Shown: positions 48,857-57,689, counted from the first letter of the stretch. The stretch is DNA of 64,000 nt from RGIG9379 sp031553005 (GCA_031553005.1 JAVBMA010000065.1:1-64000); one strand, 5' to 3'. Program-made: numbers and translations. Notes: a model not told the origin generated them from the letters alone.

Positions 48857-51667
48857 ATGAAAATTAAGGCTTTTTATTTTTATCTCGTTTTGTTTTTTGT
48901 AGGATTTTTTCAAAGTGTAGCGGCTCAGTCGATGTTTCAGCCCATCGAAATGGACCCTGCCCTGAGGTACGGAATCTTAGATAACGGTTTGACTTACTAT
49001 ATCAGGCACAACGATGTGGTAAAAGAACGCGCCGATTTTTATATCGTACAGAATGTCGGAGCTATCCTTGAAGAAGATAATCAGAATGGACTTGCTCATT
49101 TTCTGGAACATATGGCTTTTAACGGAACAAAAAATTTCCCTGATAAACAAATTATAAATTACCTTGAAACCATAGGGGTGAAGTTCGGCAATAATGTTAA
49201 TGCCTATACTTCATTGGATGAAACGGTTTACAATCTTACCTCTGTTCCTACTTTCCGTACGGGAATTGTCGATACTGCCCTGCTTATTTTACACGACTGG
49301 TCGGGATTTATTTCGCTGCAAGGAAATGAGATTGATAAGGAGCGCGGAGTGATTCGCGAAGAGTGGCGCACACGCGCCAATGCCGAACGTCGCCTGTGGA
49401 GTGCATCCCTGCCTCTTATCTACGCCAATTCGCAATACGCAAAACGTGATATAATAGGAGATACAGCCATTATTAATAATTTCCAATACGAAACGTTGCG
49501 CCGGTTTTATCATAAGTGGTATCGTCCCGATTTGCAGGCGATTGTTATTGTAGGCGATGTAAATGTAGATTCCGTTGAAAATAAAATTAAGACCATATTC
49601 GCCGATATACCCGAGCGTAAAAATCCCGACCCTCGTCCTATCTATCCGTTGCAGGATAATGCTGTGCCGATTGTAGCTATCCTCACCGACCCGGAAGCTA
49701 CTACCGTCAGGATACGTATAGATTACCGGCATCAGCCTCTTTCCGACCGGATGAAGGCAAGCATGGCTGGTTATATCACTTCCGTTGCAAACTCTTTAAT
49801 CGAAAATATGTTCAATAACCGCCTCGACGAGATAGCGCAACGCCCTGATGCCCCTTTTGCGGCAGCTTACGGTTCTTATCAGGAGTTGGTAAAATCGAAA
49901 GATGCTTTTATCCTGCTGGCTATCCCGAATGAAGGCAAAGAAAAAGAGTCATTGGATGCTATCCTCACCGAGGCAGAAAGAATGAAACGTTTTGGATTTA
50001 CACCGGGTGAGTTGACAAGGGCGAAAGCAGATATGCTCAGCGCTTATGAAAAGTCTTATAATGAGCGTAATAAGACGAAAAATAATAGTTATGTAAAAGA
50101 GTATATACGCAACTTTTTGGATTTTGAACCGGTTCCCGGAATAGAGTGGGAGTATAAAGTCATACAAGAGATTTTACCAATCATGTCGTTGAGGGAAGTA
50201 AATCAGATTGCTGAAAAGTATGTTGAGGTTGAAAACCAGACCGTTTTAATCACCGGCCCTGAAAAGGAGAGTGTCAAATTGCCTACTACTGAAGAAGTTT
50301 TGTCAATGATTACCGAAGTAACCAAGGCGGATATAACACCATATGAAGATAATGCCCCTTCCGAACCGCTTATTAGTAAAGCGCCGAAGAAGGGAAAAAT
50401 AAAATCGAAGAAAGAGAATAAAGCCCAAGAGGTGACCGAATGGACGTTGAGTAATGGAATGAAAGTGATACTTAAGCCGACAGATTTCAAGGAAGATGAA
50501 ATATTGCTTTATGCTTATAGTGAAGGCGGATTGTCGGCTATTGACAGTCCCGATGATATTCCGTCCGGATTATTAAGTTCTTCTATTGTGGAAAAAAACG
50601 GATTGGGTTCGTTTAGCCAGATAGAACTGAATAAAATAATGGCAGGTAAAATTGCCGGACTGAGACCTTATATCGGTAATTATGAAGAGAGTTTATCGGG
50701 AAGTTCTTCCGTTAAGGATTTTGAAACGATGTTGCAGCTCGTATATCTTTATTTTACGGGCGTACGGCAGGACGATGATGCTTATAATGCCCTTGTCAAT
50801 CAGTATCGTACCCTTTTAATCAATGCTTCATCCAATCCTAATACGGCATTTAAAGACAGTATTCAAGTTACTATAACAGGGCACAACCAGAGAACCAAAC
50901 CTTTCGATTTGAACCAACTGGAGAAAGTGAGCCAGCAAAAAGCATTGGAAATCTTTAAAGCGCGTTTCAGCAATCCGGCCGATTTTACCTTCTTCCTGAT
51001 TGGAAATATAGATATAAAGGAAATGGAACCGCTTATATTGACTTATTTAGGCGGAATTCCGGAAAAAAAGGCAACTGAGAAGTGGACAGACCGCGGAATT
51101 CGTATTCCGAAGGGAGTAGTCAAAAATAATTTTACCAAAGAGTTGAAAATAGACAAAGCCTCCAATTTCATCCTCTATAGCGGTGATATGTCTTTTACCC
51201 TTGAAAACCGTTTGGCAATAGGCGTGATAAAAGATATCCTTAATATCCGTTATATGGAATCGTTGCGCGAGGAAGAAGGCGGCACTTACGGTGTTCGCGT
51301 ACAAGGCAGTGTATCCAAAATTCCGCAGAATGAAGCATCCCTTCAAATGACATTTGATACGGACCCGAAGATTCAGGAGAAATTGCTAGGAATGATTCAT
51401 CAGGAGATTGACACTATTCTTTTGAATGGCCCGATGGAAAAAGATTTGCAAAAAGTAAAAGAAAACTTGAAGAATAATTTCAATGAGAATCAAACCGAAA
51501 ACAAATGGTGGCTCAATGCAATCATTTCTTACTATAAAGATGGTGAAGATATGAAAAAGAATTATATCCGCACTGTCGATAGTATTGACGGAGAAGTTGT
51601 GCGGCGGAAGTTAAAACAGCTTATCGGTCAGGGAAATGTGATAGAAGTGGTGATGTCGCCCAAGTGA
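48857..51667 (+). CDS. Large M16 zinc metalloprotease (PqqL/pitrilysin-like)
   Basis: The 936-residue secreted protein has a signal peptide (1-24, SVAAQS) and two M16 pairs in one chain. The active zinc motif is HFLEHMAFNG (H81, E84, H85), and the distal ligand is a glutamate in ERGVIREEWRTRANAE about 76 residues later. The second half lacks a zinc motif and contains RLAIGVIKDILNIRYMESLREEEGGTYGVRV, the substrate-binding R-x-Y region. It probably degrades peptides in the periplasm or outside. The gene is monocistronic and ends 22 bp before a duplicated fragment of dnaX. Confidence 0.94.
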   Translation: MKIKAFYFYLVLFFVGFFQSVAAQSMFQPIEMDPALRYGILDNGLTYYIRHNDVVKERADFYIVQNVGAILEEDNQNGLAHFLEHMAFNGTKNFPDKQIINYLETIGVKFGNNVNAYTSLDETVYNLTSVPTFRTGIVDTALLILHDWSGFISLQGNEIDKERGVIREEWRTRANAERRLWSASLPLIYANSQYAKRDIIGDTAIINNFQYETLRRFYHKWYRPDLQAIVIVGDVNVDSVENKIKTIFADIPERKNPDPRPIYPLQDNAVPIVAILTDPEATTVRIRIDYRHQPLSDRMKASMAGYITSVANSLIENMFNNRLDEIAQRPDAPFAAAYGSYQELVKSKDAFILLAIPNEGKEKESLDAILTEAERMKRFGFTPGELTRAKADMLSAYEKSYNERNKTKNNSYVKEYIRNFLDFEPVPGIEWEYKVIQEILPIMSLREVNQIAEKYVEVENQTVLITGPEKESVKLPTTEEVLSMITEVTKADITPYEDNAPSEPLISKAPKKGKIKSKKENKAQEVTEWTLSNGMKVILKPTDFKEDEILLYAYSEGGLSAIDSPDDIPSGLLSSSIVEKNGLGSFSQIELNKIMAGKIAGLRPYIGNYEESLSGSSSVKDFETMLQLVYLYFTGVRQDDDAYNALVNQYRTLLINASSNPNTAFKDSIQVTITGHNQRTKPFDLNQLEKVSQQKALEIFKARFSNPADFTFFLIGNIDIKEMEPLILTYLGGIPEKKATEKWTDRGIRIPKGVVKNNFTKELKIDKASNFILYSGDMSFTLENRLAIGVIKDILNIRYMESLREEEGGTYGVRVQGSVSKIPQNEASLQMTFDTDPKIQEKLLGMIHQEIDTILLNGPMEKDLQKVKENLKNNFNENQTENKWWLNAIISYYKDGEDMKKNYIRTVDSIDGEVVRRKLKQLIGQGNVIEVVMSPK

Positions 51668-51688
51668 TTAAGCGAAGGAAAAATCTAT

Positions 51689-51786
51689 TAATCAATTTCA
51701 AATCCTAATTCCGAACGGAGATGTTCGATATTCGGATTTCGTTCCAGCATAGATTTAAATCGTTCTTGAGGAGAGAACGATTTTTT
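51689..51786 (-). repeat. 98-bp direct repeat, left copy (dnaX 3' end fragment)
   Basis: Identical for 98 bp to 53699-53796, offset 2010 bp. The sequence is the last 32 codons of dnaX (minus strand, ending in the stop), so this copy is a truncated gene fragment. Together the copies flank the two-gene module at 52.2-53.5 kb. Confidence 0.97.
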
Positions 51787-52203
51787 TTATATGTAAATGA
51801 ATATATTTTATTTTATTTTATTTTTTTAATAATATATATATTGAATATATTCAATTATTCAAAAAAATGATTTAATATTTGGAAATATTGTAATATAAAA
51901 ATACATTTGTCCTAAATCAATTTTATAATTAATCTGCTTTTTTAAATTTGTAAAATATTGATTATTATTTATTTATATTTATTTGGATTTTTTGATGGCT
52001 TATATTGTTTCTTGTTTGATAATTATAACTAAAAATAATTTTGTATATAAGTATATAATTTATTTATTGTAAATAATATATTTTATATAAAATGAAAAGT
52101 TTACTATATTTTTGAATACTCAATTCCAATATGTTAACTTATAACCTAAATAGAGATAGTAGAGTTACTTTTTGAATTTATAAATTATTAAAATCATGTT
52201 ATT
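51787..52203. other. Extremely AT-rich leader of the inserted module
   Basis: Over most of 400 bp the sequence is almost only A and T with a few G/C. No ORF, hairpin or promoter word is convincing. The composition is unlike the flanks and matches foreign or young insert DNA. Confidence 0.7.
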
Positions 52204-53100
52204 ATGAAAAAAATTTTCTTATCATGGATGTTGCTAATAACATCATTAGTTGTTTTTGGACAGGGAAATAGTGGGTTAGGATTTAACTATCAAGCAGTAG
52301 TGAGAGGAGATGATGGAGCCGTAATTCCATCTAGGAATGTTGAATTACGTTTTTCTCTTTTTCCCGGGCCAAGTGCCTCAGAAGCTAGTTGGGTGGAAAC
52401 ACATAATGTAATGACTGATGCTTACGGCATAATTGGAGTTACTATAGGAAAAGGACAGAGATATGGTGGCGTAGCAACTGCTTTTTCAGATGTGAATTTT
52501 GCTGCTGTGCATTATTGGCTCAAAATAGATATTAAAGAAAGTGGCATATATCGTGAATTGAGTTATGCCGCACTGGCAAGCGTGCCATATGCAGAAGCAA
52601 CTCCTAATGCAGCAATGCCTGTAGGTATGGTAATGGTTTTTGCGGGCGATGTTGCCAATATACCTAATGGTTGGTTGCTTTGTGATGGGCAAGAAGTAAG
52701 CCGCTCTGAATATGCTGCTTTATACAAAATAATTGGTTCAATATGGGGGAATGGTAACAATTCTTCTACTTTTAACTTGCCTGATATGCGAGGCGTATTT
52801 TTAAGAGGTGTTTCTGGTACATCAAATAATGATACGAATGCAGATAGTCGTACATCATTAAAACTTGGAGGTAATAGCGGTAATAAAGTAGGTAGTTACC
52901 AAAACGATGAAATAAAATCTCATAAACATGGTCTCACCGCAGCTATAACTGTAGCAGTAGGAGGAAGCACAACTTCTCCTGGCGGTTTTCAACCTGCAGA
53001 TGGTTTTTCTAGTAATAATAGACCCAATGCTATATCTGAAACAGGAGGCTCTGAAACTCGTCCAAAGAATGTTTATGTACATTACATTATAAAATACTAA
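52204..53100 (+). CDS. Secreted phage tail-collar domain protein
   Basis: The 298-residue protein has a signal peptide (1-19, VVFGQG), a ~110-residue Bacteroidota N-terminal beta domain (GFNYQAVVRGDDGAVIPSR...WVETHNVMTDAYGIIGVTIG) and a C-terminal phage collar domain (PVGMVMVFAGDVANIPNGWL, LCDGQEVSRSEYAALYKIIG, TFNLPDMRGVFLRG). The collar fold occurs in tail-fibre and microcystin-dependent (MdpB-type) proteins. It lacks a T9SS domain, which the next gene encodes on its own. The stop overlaps the next ATG (TAATG). It is part of the module flanked by 98-bp repeats. Confidence 0.87.
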   Translation: MKKIFLSWMLLITSLVVFGQGNSGLGFNYQAVVRGDDGAVIPSRNVELRFSLFPGPSASEASWVETHNVMTDAYGIIGVTIGKGQRYGGVATAFSDVNFAAVHYWLKIDIKESGIYRELSYAALASVPYAEATPNAAMPVGMVMVFAGDVANIPNGWLLCDGQEVSRSEYAALYKIIGSIWGNGNNSSTFNLPDMRGVFLRGVSGTSNNDTNADSRTSLKLGGNSGNKVGSYQNDEIKSHKHGLTAAITVAVGGSTTSPGGFQPADGFSSNNRPNAISETGGSETRPKNVYVHYIIKY

Positions 53101-53537
53101 TGATTAATGTTATGAAGAAGTTTTTATTATTTATTGGAAGTTTATTGTGCATGACGACTATTTTATATGGACAAACTCTACATGTTTCGTCATTTTTGGG
53201 CTATCCATTAACTGTCGGAGATGTTATGTTGAGTGATGGCAGTATATGGCATGCAAATCAACTTATATCGGATAATATTATAGTTACGGGCATAAAAGAG
53301 ACGGTGAAACAAGATATCTTAATATATCCTAATCCTGTTCGTGATTATTTCAAAATTGAAAGTGAAGAAACAATAAAAATAGTTGAAATAATTGATTCAT
53401 CGGGTAGAATTTTATTAAGACAGCAGGTTAATACTGGAAAAATAGAAATATCATTTGAGAATTATTCAAGTGGAAATTATTTACTATATATTACGACTAA
53501 TAATGAAAAAATAACAAGAAAAATTATCAAGTTATAA
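53100..53537 (+). CDS. Small secreted protein with T9SS sorting domain
   Basis: The 145-residue protein (possibly 141 from ATG 53112) has a signal peptide ending LYGQT, a ~50-residue region (HVSSFLGYPLTVGDVMLSDG, then SIWHANQLIS) and a type A T9SS domain (DILIYPNPVRDYFKIESEE to ITRKIIKL). TAATG overlap with the collar gene implies translational coupling. Since the collar protein has no sorting domain and this has almost no cargo, they may act as a pair, or be the halves of a split single-chain precursor. Function unknown. Confidence 0.82.
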   Translation: MINVMKKFLLFIGSLLCMTTILYGQTLHVSSFLGYPLTVGDVMLSDGSIWHANQLISDNIIVTGIKETVKQDILIYPNPVRDYFKIESEETIKIVEIIDSSGRILLRQQVNTGKIEISFENYSSGNYLLYITTNNEKITRKIIKL

Positions 53538-53556
53538 TTGAATAGAGATAAACTTC

Positions 53557-53595
53557 AAAGGGTATGACAATTTTGCTATACCCTTTGTGTTTTAT
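53557..53595 (+). terminator. Terminator of the inserted module
   Basis: CAAAGGGTAT (53557-53566) and ATACCCTTTG (53579-53588) form a perfect 10-bp stem with a TGTTTTATT tract after it. Confidence 0.8.
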
Positions 53596-53697
53596 TGGGA
53601 GAAGCTCTGTTTTTTTCTTAAAAATATGTGTTTGTTATTGTTATCTTATTTCGTGAAATTACAAGTAGAAATGATTTAGTTTTACAGAGATTTAAAA

Positions 53698-54322
53698 CTA
53701 ATCAATTTCAAATCCTAATTCCGAACGGAGATGTTCGATATTCGGATTTCGTTCCAGCATAGATTTAAATCGTTCTTGAGGAGAGAACGATTTTTTATTT
53801 TCTCCCTGCTCATTTATTCGGACATAAATATGAATCTTTCCGTTTTTCAACCGTTTGGACAAGAATGAGACCAAGTCATTTCGTTCGGTTAATATTTCTT
53901 TTTCCTGAATCGGATTATCTACAGGCACTTCGATAAAATAGTTTTCCTGCAAAACCGGAAGGCAACTTTGCATAGTAGTTGCCAGTATTTTCTTTTCGGG
54001 AATCAATTGGATATATTCCTTCCAGCAAACAGTCAGTTCGTTCTGAGAAAAATCGTTTGTCTCTTCCGTTATTGGGGCTGAAGTAGCTTGAACGGTTTCT
54101 TTCCCTTTGTTGTCCTCTTTGTTTAAAATGTTTTTGATAGAAACTCCCGGAATGTCGGATGATTTCAGCCGGACAGGTTGTTGTACGGATGTTTTGGACT
54201 GTTCGGCAGGAGTAGGAGCAGAAGCCGTTGGAACAGGTTTGGCGTTGCTTGTCGTTTTAGTTTCCGGAAGAGTGAAAAAAGGTTCGATTTGAAAAAGATT
54301 CTCTTCTTCGGAATCAATTAGG
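53698..54322 (-). CDS. dnaX: dnaX 3' part (tau-specific region) in shifted frame
   Basis: After the A11 tract the reading frame continues in +1 phase (N-N-L-I-D-S-E-E-E then NLFQIEPFFTLPETKTTSNA) with no stop to 53698. It gives a ~60-residue proline/threonine/lysine-rich linker (SAPTPAEQSKTSVQ) and a ~150-residue C-terminal domain like that of tau, ending ERFKSMLERNPNIEHLRSEL and GFEID. Codon use and composition are as in the upstream part, so the region is under coding constraint. Fused to 54323-55429 it would make a ~576-residue tau protein. Confidence 0.85.
53699..53796 (-). repeat. 98-bp direct repeat, right copy (intact dnaX 3' end)
   Basis: The exact partner of 51689-51786. This copy is in place at the end of dnaX and completes it. 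Confidence 0.97.
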
Positions 54323-55429
54323 TTATTTTTTTTTTTCGTCCGATAGTTGGCACAACCGGATTAATGTTAATTCGACCAATAACCGTTTATTTTTACTGAG
54401 CCGGTAATTGAGGTCACATTCATTCGTTAGCCGCAATGCCTGAAAGAGGAATGCGTCATTACAAAGTTGTGCTTGCTTCTTGTATGATTCCCGGATATTA
54501 GCCCCGACTTCCAGCAGTGAAGTTGTTTGCGGGTCTTTGCAAACCAGCAGGTCGCGGAAATGAGCGCTTAACCCGTTAATGAAGTTTTGGCCTTCAAAAC
54601 CTTTGTTTAATATCTCATTAAAAATAATCAGGCATTCGGAAACGTTTCCTTTCAGGAAATTTTCTACCAACCGGAAATAATAGTCATAATCCAATACATT
54701 CAGGTTCTCAATCACAGCTTTATATGTGATTTCATTCCCGCAGAAAGATACAACCTGGTCAAAAATGGAAAGCGCATCGCGCATACCGCCATCTGCTTTT
54801 TGGGCAATAACGCTAAGGGCTTCGGGCTCTGCTTTTATATTTTCTTTCTGTGCCACATGTTGCAGATGTTCAATCGTATCATTTACCCCGATACGGTTAA
54901 AGTCATAAATCTGGCATCGTGAAAGAATAGTCGGCAATACCTTATGTTTTTCAGTAGTGGCAAGGATAAAAACAGCATGAGCCGGAGGCTCTTCCAATGT
55001 TTTCAGGAAAGCATTGAAAGCAGCTGTGGAGAGCATGTGAACCTCGTCAATAATGTAAACGCTGTAATGCCCGATTTGAGGCGGGATACGTACCTGTTCA
55101 ATCAATGTGCGGATATCTTCCACCGAGTTGTTCGAGGCGGCATCCAGTTCGTGGATGTTATAAGAACGTTGTTCATTGAATGCCTTGCATGACTCACACT
55201 CATTACATGATTCATTTTCGGCAGTCGGGTTCATGCAGTTGATTGTCTTAGCAAAAATACGGGCACAGGTAGTTTTTCCCACACCCCTCGGCCCACAGAA
55301 AAGATATGCATGAGCAAGATGATTACTTGCAATTGCATTTTTCAATGTACTTGTCAGTGAAGCTTGTCCTACAACCGATAAGAATGTTGAAGGCCGGTAT
55401 TTTCTTGCTGAAACAATAAAATTCTCCAT
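54323..55429 (-). CDS. dnaX: DNA polymerase III gamma subunit (dnaX N-terminal part)
   Basis: Gamma/tau is the ATPase motor of the clamp loader. The 368-residue product from ATG 55429 has an AAA+ Walker A GPRGVGKTT, a zinc module CMNPTAENESCNECESC, Walker B IIDEVHML, sensor 1 FILATTEKHKVLPTILSRC, and ends in the C-terminal helical collar (LIRLCQLSDEKKK). Translation stops right after a tract of eleven A. This gives a complete gamma-size protein; the longer tau form needs a frame change (see the A11 site). It partners with delta (holA, 29.6 kb). Confidence 0.95.
   Translation of the reverse strand: MENFIVSARKYRPSTFLSVVGQASLTSTLKNAIASNHLAHAYLFCGPRGVGKTTCARIFAKTINCMNPTAENESCNECESCKAFNEQRSYNIHELDAASNNSVEDIRTLIEQVRIPPQIGHYSVYIIDEVHMLSTAAFNAFLKTLEEPPAHAVFILATTEKHKVLPTILSRCQIYDFNRIGVNDTIEHLQHVAQKENIKAEPEALSVIAQKADGGMRDALSIFDQVVSFCGNEITYKAVIENLNVLDYDYYFRLVENFLKGNVSECLIIFNEILNKGFEGQNFINGLSAHFRDLLVCKDPQTTSLLEVGANIRESYKKQAQLCNDAFLFQALRLTNECDLNYRLSKNKRLLVELTLIRLCQLSDEKKK
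54326..54336 (-). other. A11 slippage tract in dnaX
   Basis: On the coding (minus) strand GACG is followed by eleven A and TAACC. The zero frame reads GAC GAA AAA AAA AAA TAA. Loss of one A (or gain of two) in the mRNA opens the tau frame; a -1 ribosomal shift instead reaches a stop after three codons. Comparable A-tract slippage produces gamma/tau in Thermus dnaX. A homopolymer sequencing error would look the same. Confidence 0.8.
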
Positions 55430-55445
55430 TTTTTTCAAATTGACA

Positions 55446-55453
55446 CAAAGATA
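55446..55453 (-). promoter_or_regulatory. -7 promoter element of dnaX
   Basis: TATCTTTG on the minus strand, 16 bp before the dnaX ATG. No -33 TTG at the standard distance. Confidence 0.55.
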
Positions 55454-55549
55454 GAATTTTTTAAGGAGATTTTTTATTTTATTCTTCGTTTGTTTTCAAC
55501 AATGTTGTTGAACTAAGAGGCGTGTTTTTTCGAAATTATTTTCAATGCT

Positions 55550-55697
55550 TGCCTGAATATTATCCTTAACAAGAGATAGTAAACACAAAGACGAACACAA
55601 AGAAAATAAAAGAAATACTACTTTGTGTTCTTTGTCTTTGTGTTTATAAAATTCATTGACTTTAATTATTCTAGAACTAATATTGCGGATAAGTATT
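55550..55697. repeat. Palindromic intergenic element D (CACAAAG-type core)
   Basis: Read on the minus strand it starts ATACTTATCCGCAATATTAG, then TCAATGAATTTTATAAACAC and AAAGACAAAGAACACAAAG, then an inverted CACAAAG core. It aligns along its length with elements A (1691-1852) and E (63582-63746). It ends directly at the serB stop codon; the other end is degenerate. Confidence 0.85.
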
Positions 55698-56927
55698 TTA
55701 TTTTTTTCCTTCAATATAAGTATAAGAATCCTTGAATCCAAGTAAATAAAGAACGCCGTCCAATCCGATATTGGAAATAGATTGTTTCGCATTCTCCTTT
55801 ACTTTCGGTTTGGCATGAAAAGCAATACCAAGCCCGGCGCAATTGAGCATCGGCAAGTCATTTGCCCCGTCGCCCACAGCAATAACCTGCTCCAAGTCAA
55901 GGTTCTCTATCTGGGCTATCAGTCGTAAAAGTTCCGCTTTTCTTCTTCCGTCTACGATGTCTCCTATATGATTTCCCGTTAATTTTCCGTTTTCAATCTC
56001 CAGTTCGTTCGCATACACATAATCGATACCGAATTGTTGTTTCAGGTAATTCCCAAAGTAGGTGAAACCTCCCGAAAGAATTGCGATTTTATAACCGTAT
56101 TTTTTTAGTGTGCGCAGAGCTTTGTCCGCCCCATCCATTAACGGTAGGCTGCTTGCTATTTCACTTAATACCGATTCGTCCAACCCTTTTAATAGAGAAA
56201 CACGCTGTTTGAAGCTTTCACAAAAATCGATTTCGCCGCGCATAGCCGATTCCGTGATCGCTTTCACTTGTTCTCCGACTCCGGCTTTTTCTGCTAATTC
56301 GTCGATAACCTCTGTTTTGATTAACGTTGAGTCCATATCAAAACAAATTAACCTGCGGTTTCTGCGGAAAATATTATCTTCCTGAAATGAAATATCATAG
56401 CCGAGTTCGTGCGACAACCGCATAAATTCGGATTGTATAAACTGTTTGTTTTGCGGTGTTCCCCGCACAGACATTTCCACACTAACCGTTTTGGCAGAGT
56501 CTTCCTCAAGCGGAATACGTCCCGATAAACGCTTGATAGTGTCGATGTTCAACCCCTCTTTAGCCAGAACTTCCGATACGTATGCAATAACGTTAGCCGA
56601 TATTTTTCGTCCCAACAGTGTAACGATATACCTGTTTTTTCCCTGCATGGAAACCCACTTGTTGTAATCTTCTTCCGTAACCGGATTAAAACGTACGCCA
56701 ACTCCCAGTTCATTCGATTTGAAAAGTATCTCTTTCAATATATTTCCGGAGTCAGACTGTTTGCTTTTGAAAAGTATTCCCAAAGAAAGAGAATTGTGAA
56801 TATCGGCTTGTCCGATATCAAGAATTGTCGCATCATATCTGGCTAAGATTGCGGTAAGGGAAGAGGTAACTCCCGGCCTGTCTTCGCCCGATATTTTTAT
56901 CAAAATAATTTCATTTGTCTGACCCAT
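55698..56927 (-). CDS. serB: Phosphoserine phosphatase with ACT domains
   Basis: This cytosolic HAD enzyme makes L-serine from phosphoserine. The 409-residue product has two N-terminal ACT-like regulatory segments (IILIKISGEDRPGVTSSLTA and IVTLLGRKISANVIAYVSEV). The HAD catalytic domain has FDMDSTLIKTEVIDELAEK near residue 195 (nucleophile D), LSGGFTYFG, and VIAVGDGANDLPML. The cap region REGxF-like MRGEIDFCESFKQRVSLLKG is typical of SerB. ACT domains suggest serine feedback. The stop abuts palindromic element D. Confidence 0.96.
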   Translation of the reverse strand: MGQTNEIILIKISGEDRPGVTSSLTAILARYDATILDIGQADIHNSLSLGILFKSKQSDSGNILKEILFKSNELGVGVRFNPVTEEDYNKWVSMQGKNRYIVTLLGRKISANVIAYVSEVLAKEGLNIDTIKRLSGRIPLEEDSAKTVSVEMSVRGTPQNKQFIQSEFMRLSHELGYDISFQEDNIFRRNRRLICFDMDSTLIKTEVIDELAEKAGVGEQVKAITESAMRGEIDFCESFKQRVSLLKGLDESVLSEIASSLPLMDGADKALRTLKKYGYKIAILSGGFTYFGNYLKQQFGIDYVYANELEIENGKLTGNHIGDIVDGRRKAELLRLIAQIENLDLEQVIAVGDGANDLPMLNCAGLGIAFHAKPKVKENAKQSISNIGLDGVLYLLGFKDSYTYIEGKK

Positions 56928-56950
56928 TTTTTTTCTTCTATTTTATTTTG

Positions 56951-56958
56951 CAAAATTA
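56951..56958 (-). promoter_or_regulatory. -7 promoter element of serB
   Basis: TAATTTTG on the minus strand, 23 bp before the serB ATG. Confidence 0.5.
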
Positions 56959-57042
56959 CTCTTTCTACTTGTAAGAAACCTCATAAATATGCTAAAAAAC
57001 ATATTTTTAACAGTTTTTCTTATTTGATAAGGAGAAAAAACG

Positions 57043-57050
57043 TATCTTTG
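57043..57050 (+). promoter_or_regulatory. -7 promoter element of the thioredoxin-like gene
   Basis: TATCTTTG, 102 bp before the ATG at 57153, giving a leader of nearly 100 nt. Confidence 0.55.
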
Positions 57051-57152
57051 TACCGGATTTCAAAATGTATTCATTTACTTTGAAGTCTGAAAGGTAATGG
57101 ATATCGGATAATAGAGATTATCAATATCTGAGTATTAACCAAACAATATCGA

Positions 57153-57647
57153 ATGAAAAAGATTTATTCTTTTATCATTTCTTTAATGGTTATCGGAGTA
57201 TCGTTTTTTTTTAGTTCTTTTAATTCTACATCCGTTTCCAGGCTGATGGTCGGGCAACAGGTTCCGTTGATGGACTTGCCAATAGACACTGAAAGCGGAT
57301 ACGTATGGATTAACTTTTGGGCTGCTTATGATGCGGCATCGCGGGACGAAAACGTACAATTTTCTTCTGTTTTAAAAAAATTGGAAGAAAAATCTTTACC
57401 GAAAAATCAATCTTTTAAATCTATTTCCATTTCGATGGATAAGTTTGAAAGTATTTTTGAAGAAGTGGTAAAACAAGACAATCTGAATTTCTCTCAGGTA
57501 ATGAGGGAATCGGAAGGCTTTCAATCCGGTTTTGCAAAAAAATTAAAATTGAACAACCGGTTTGGTAATTTCCTTCTGGATGCACAGGGAAAACTTATTG
57601 CAAAAGATTTAAGCCCTGCCGAATTGGAAAAAGTGTTGAATAATTAA
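57153..57647 (+). CDS. Thioredoxin-fold protein lacking the active-site cysteines
   Basis: The 164-residue exported protein has a signal sequence (1-25), then a TlpA/AhpC-like thioredoxin core: GQQVPLMDLPIDTESGYVWINFWAAYDAASRDEN, where the C-x-x-C that should follow WINFWAA is replaced by YDAASRDE, with no cysteine in the entire chain. FGNFLLDAQGKLIAKDLSPAELEKVL matches the C-terminal strand and helix of the fold. It cannot act as a redox protein; it may be a structural or substrate-binding relative. It stands alone upstream of the capsule locus. Confidence 0.75.
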   Translation: MKKIYSFIISLMVIGVSFFFSSFNSTSVSRLMVGQQVPLMDLPIDTESGYVWINFWAAYDAASRDENVQFSSVLKKLEEKSLPKNQSFKSISISMDKFESIFEEVVKQDNLNFSQVMRESEGFQSGFAKKLKLNNRFGNFLLDAQGKLIAKDLSPAELEKVLNN

Positions 57648-57657
57648 CTTTAATCTC

Positions 57658-57689
57658 AAAAAAGCTTCAAAATATTTTGAAGCTTTTTT
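57658..57689 (+). terminator. Terminator of the thioredoxin-like gene
   Basis: AAAAAAGCTTCAAAA and its complement form a perfect stem (AAGCTTCAAAA TATTTTGAAGCTT) followed by six T. It lies 11 bp beyond the stop codon and can work in both directions. Confidence 0.9.

Noticed and set aside
52204..53100. A prophage remnant
   Set aside because: A collar domain alone is not evidence of phage: the protein has a signal peptide and a Bacteroidota-type N-terminal domain, and there are no other phage genes.
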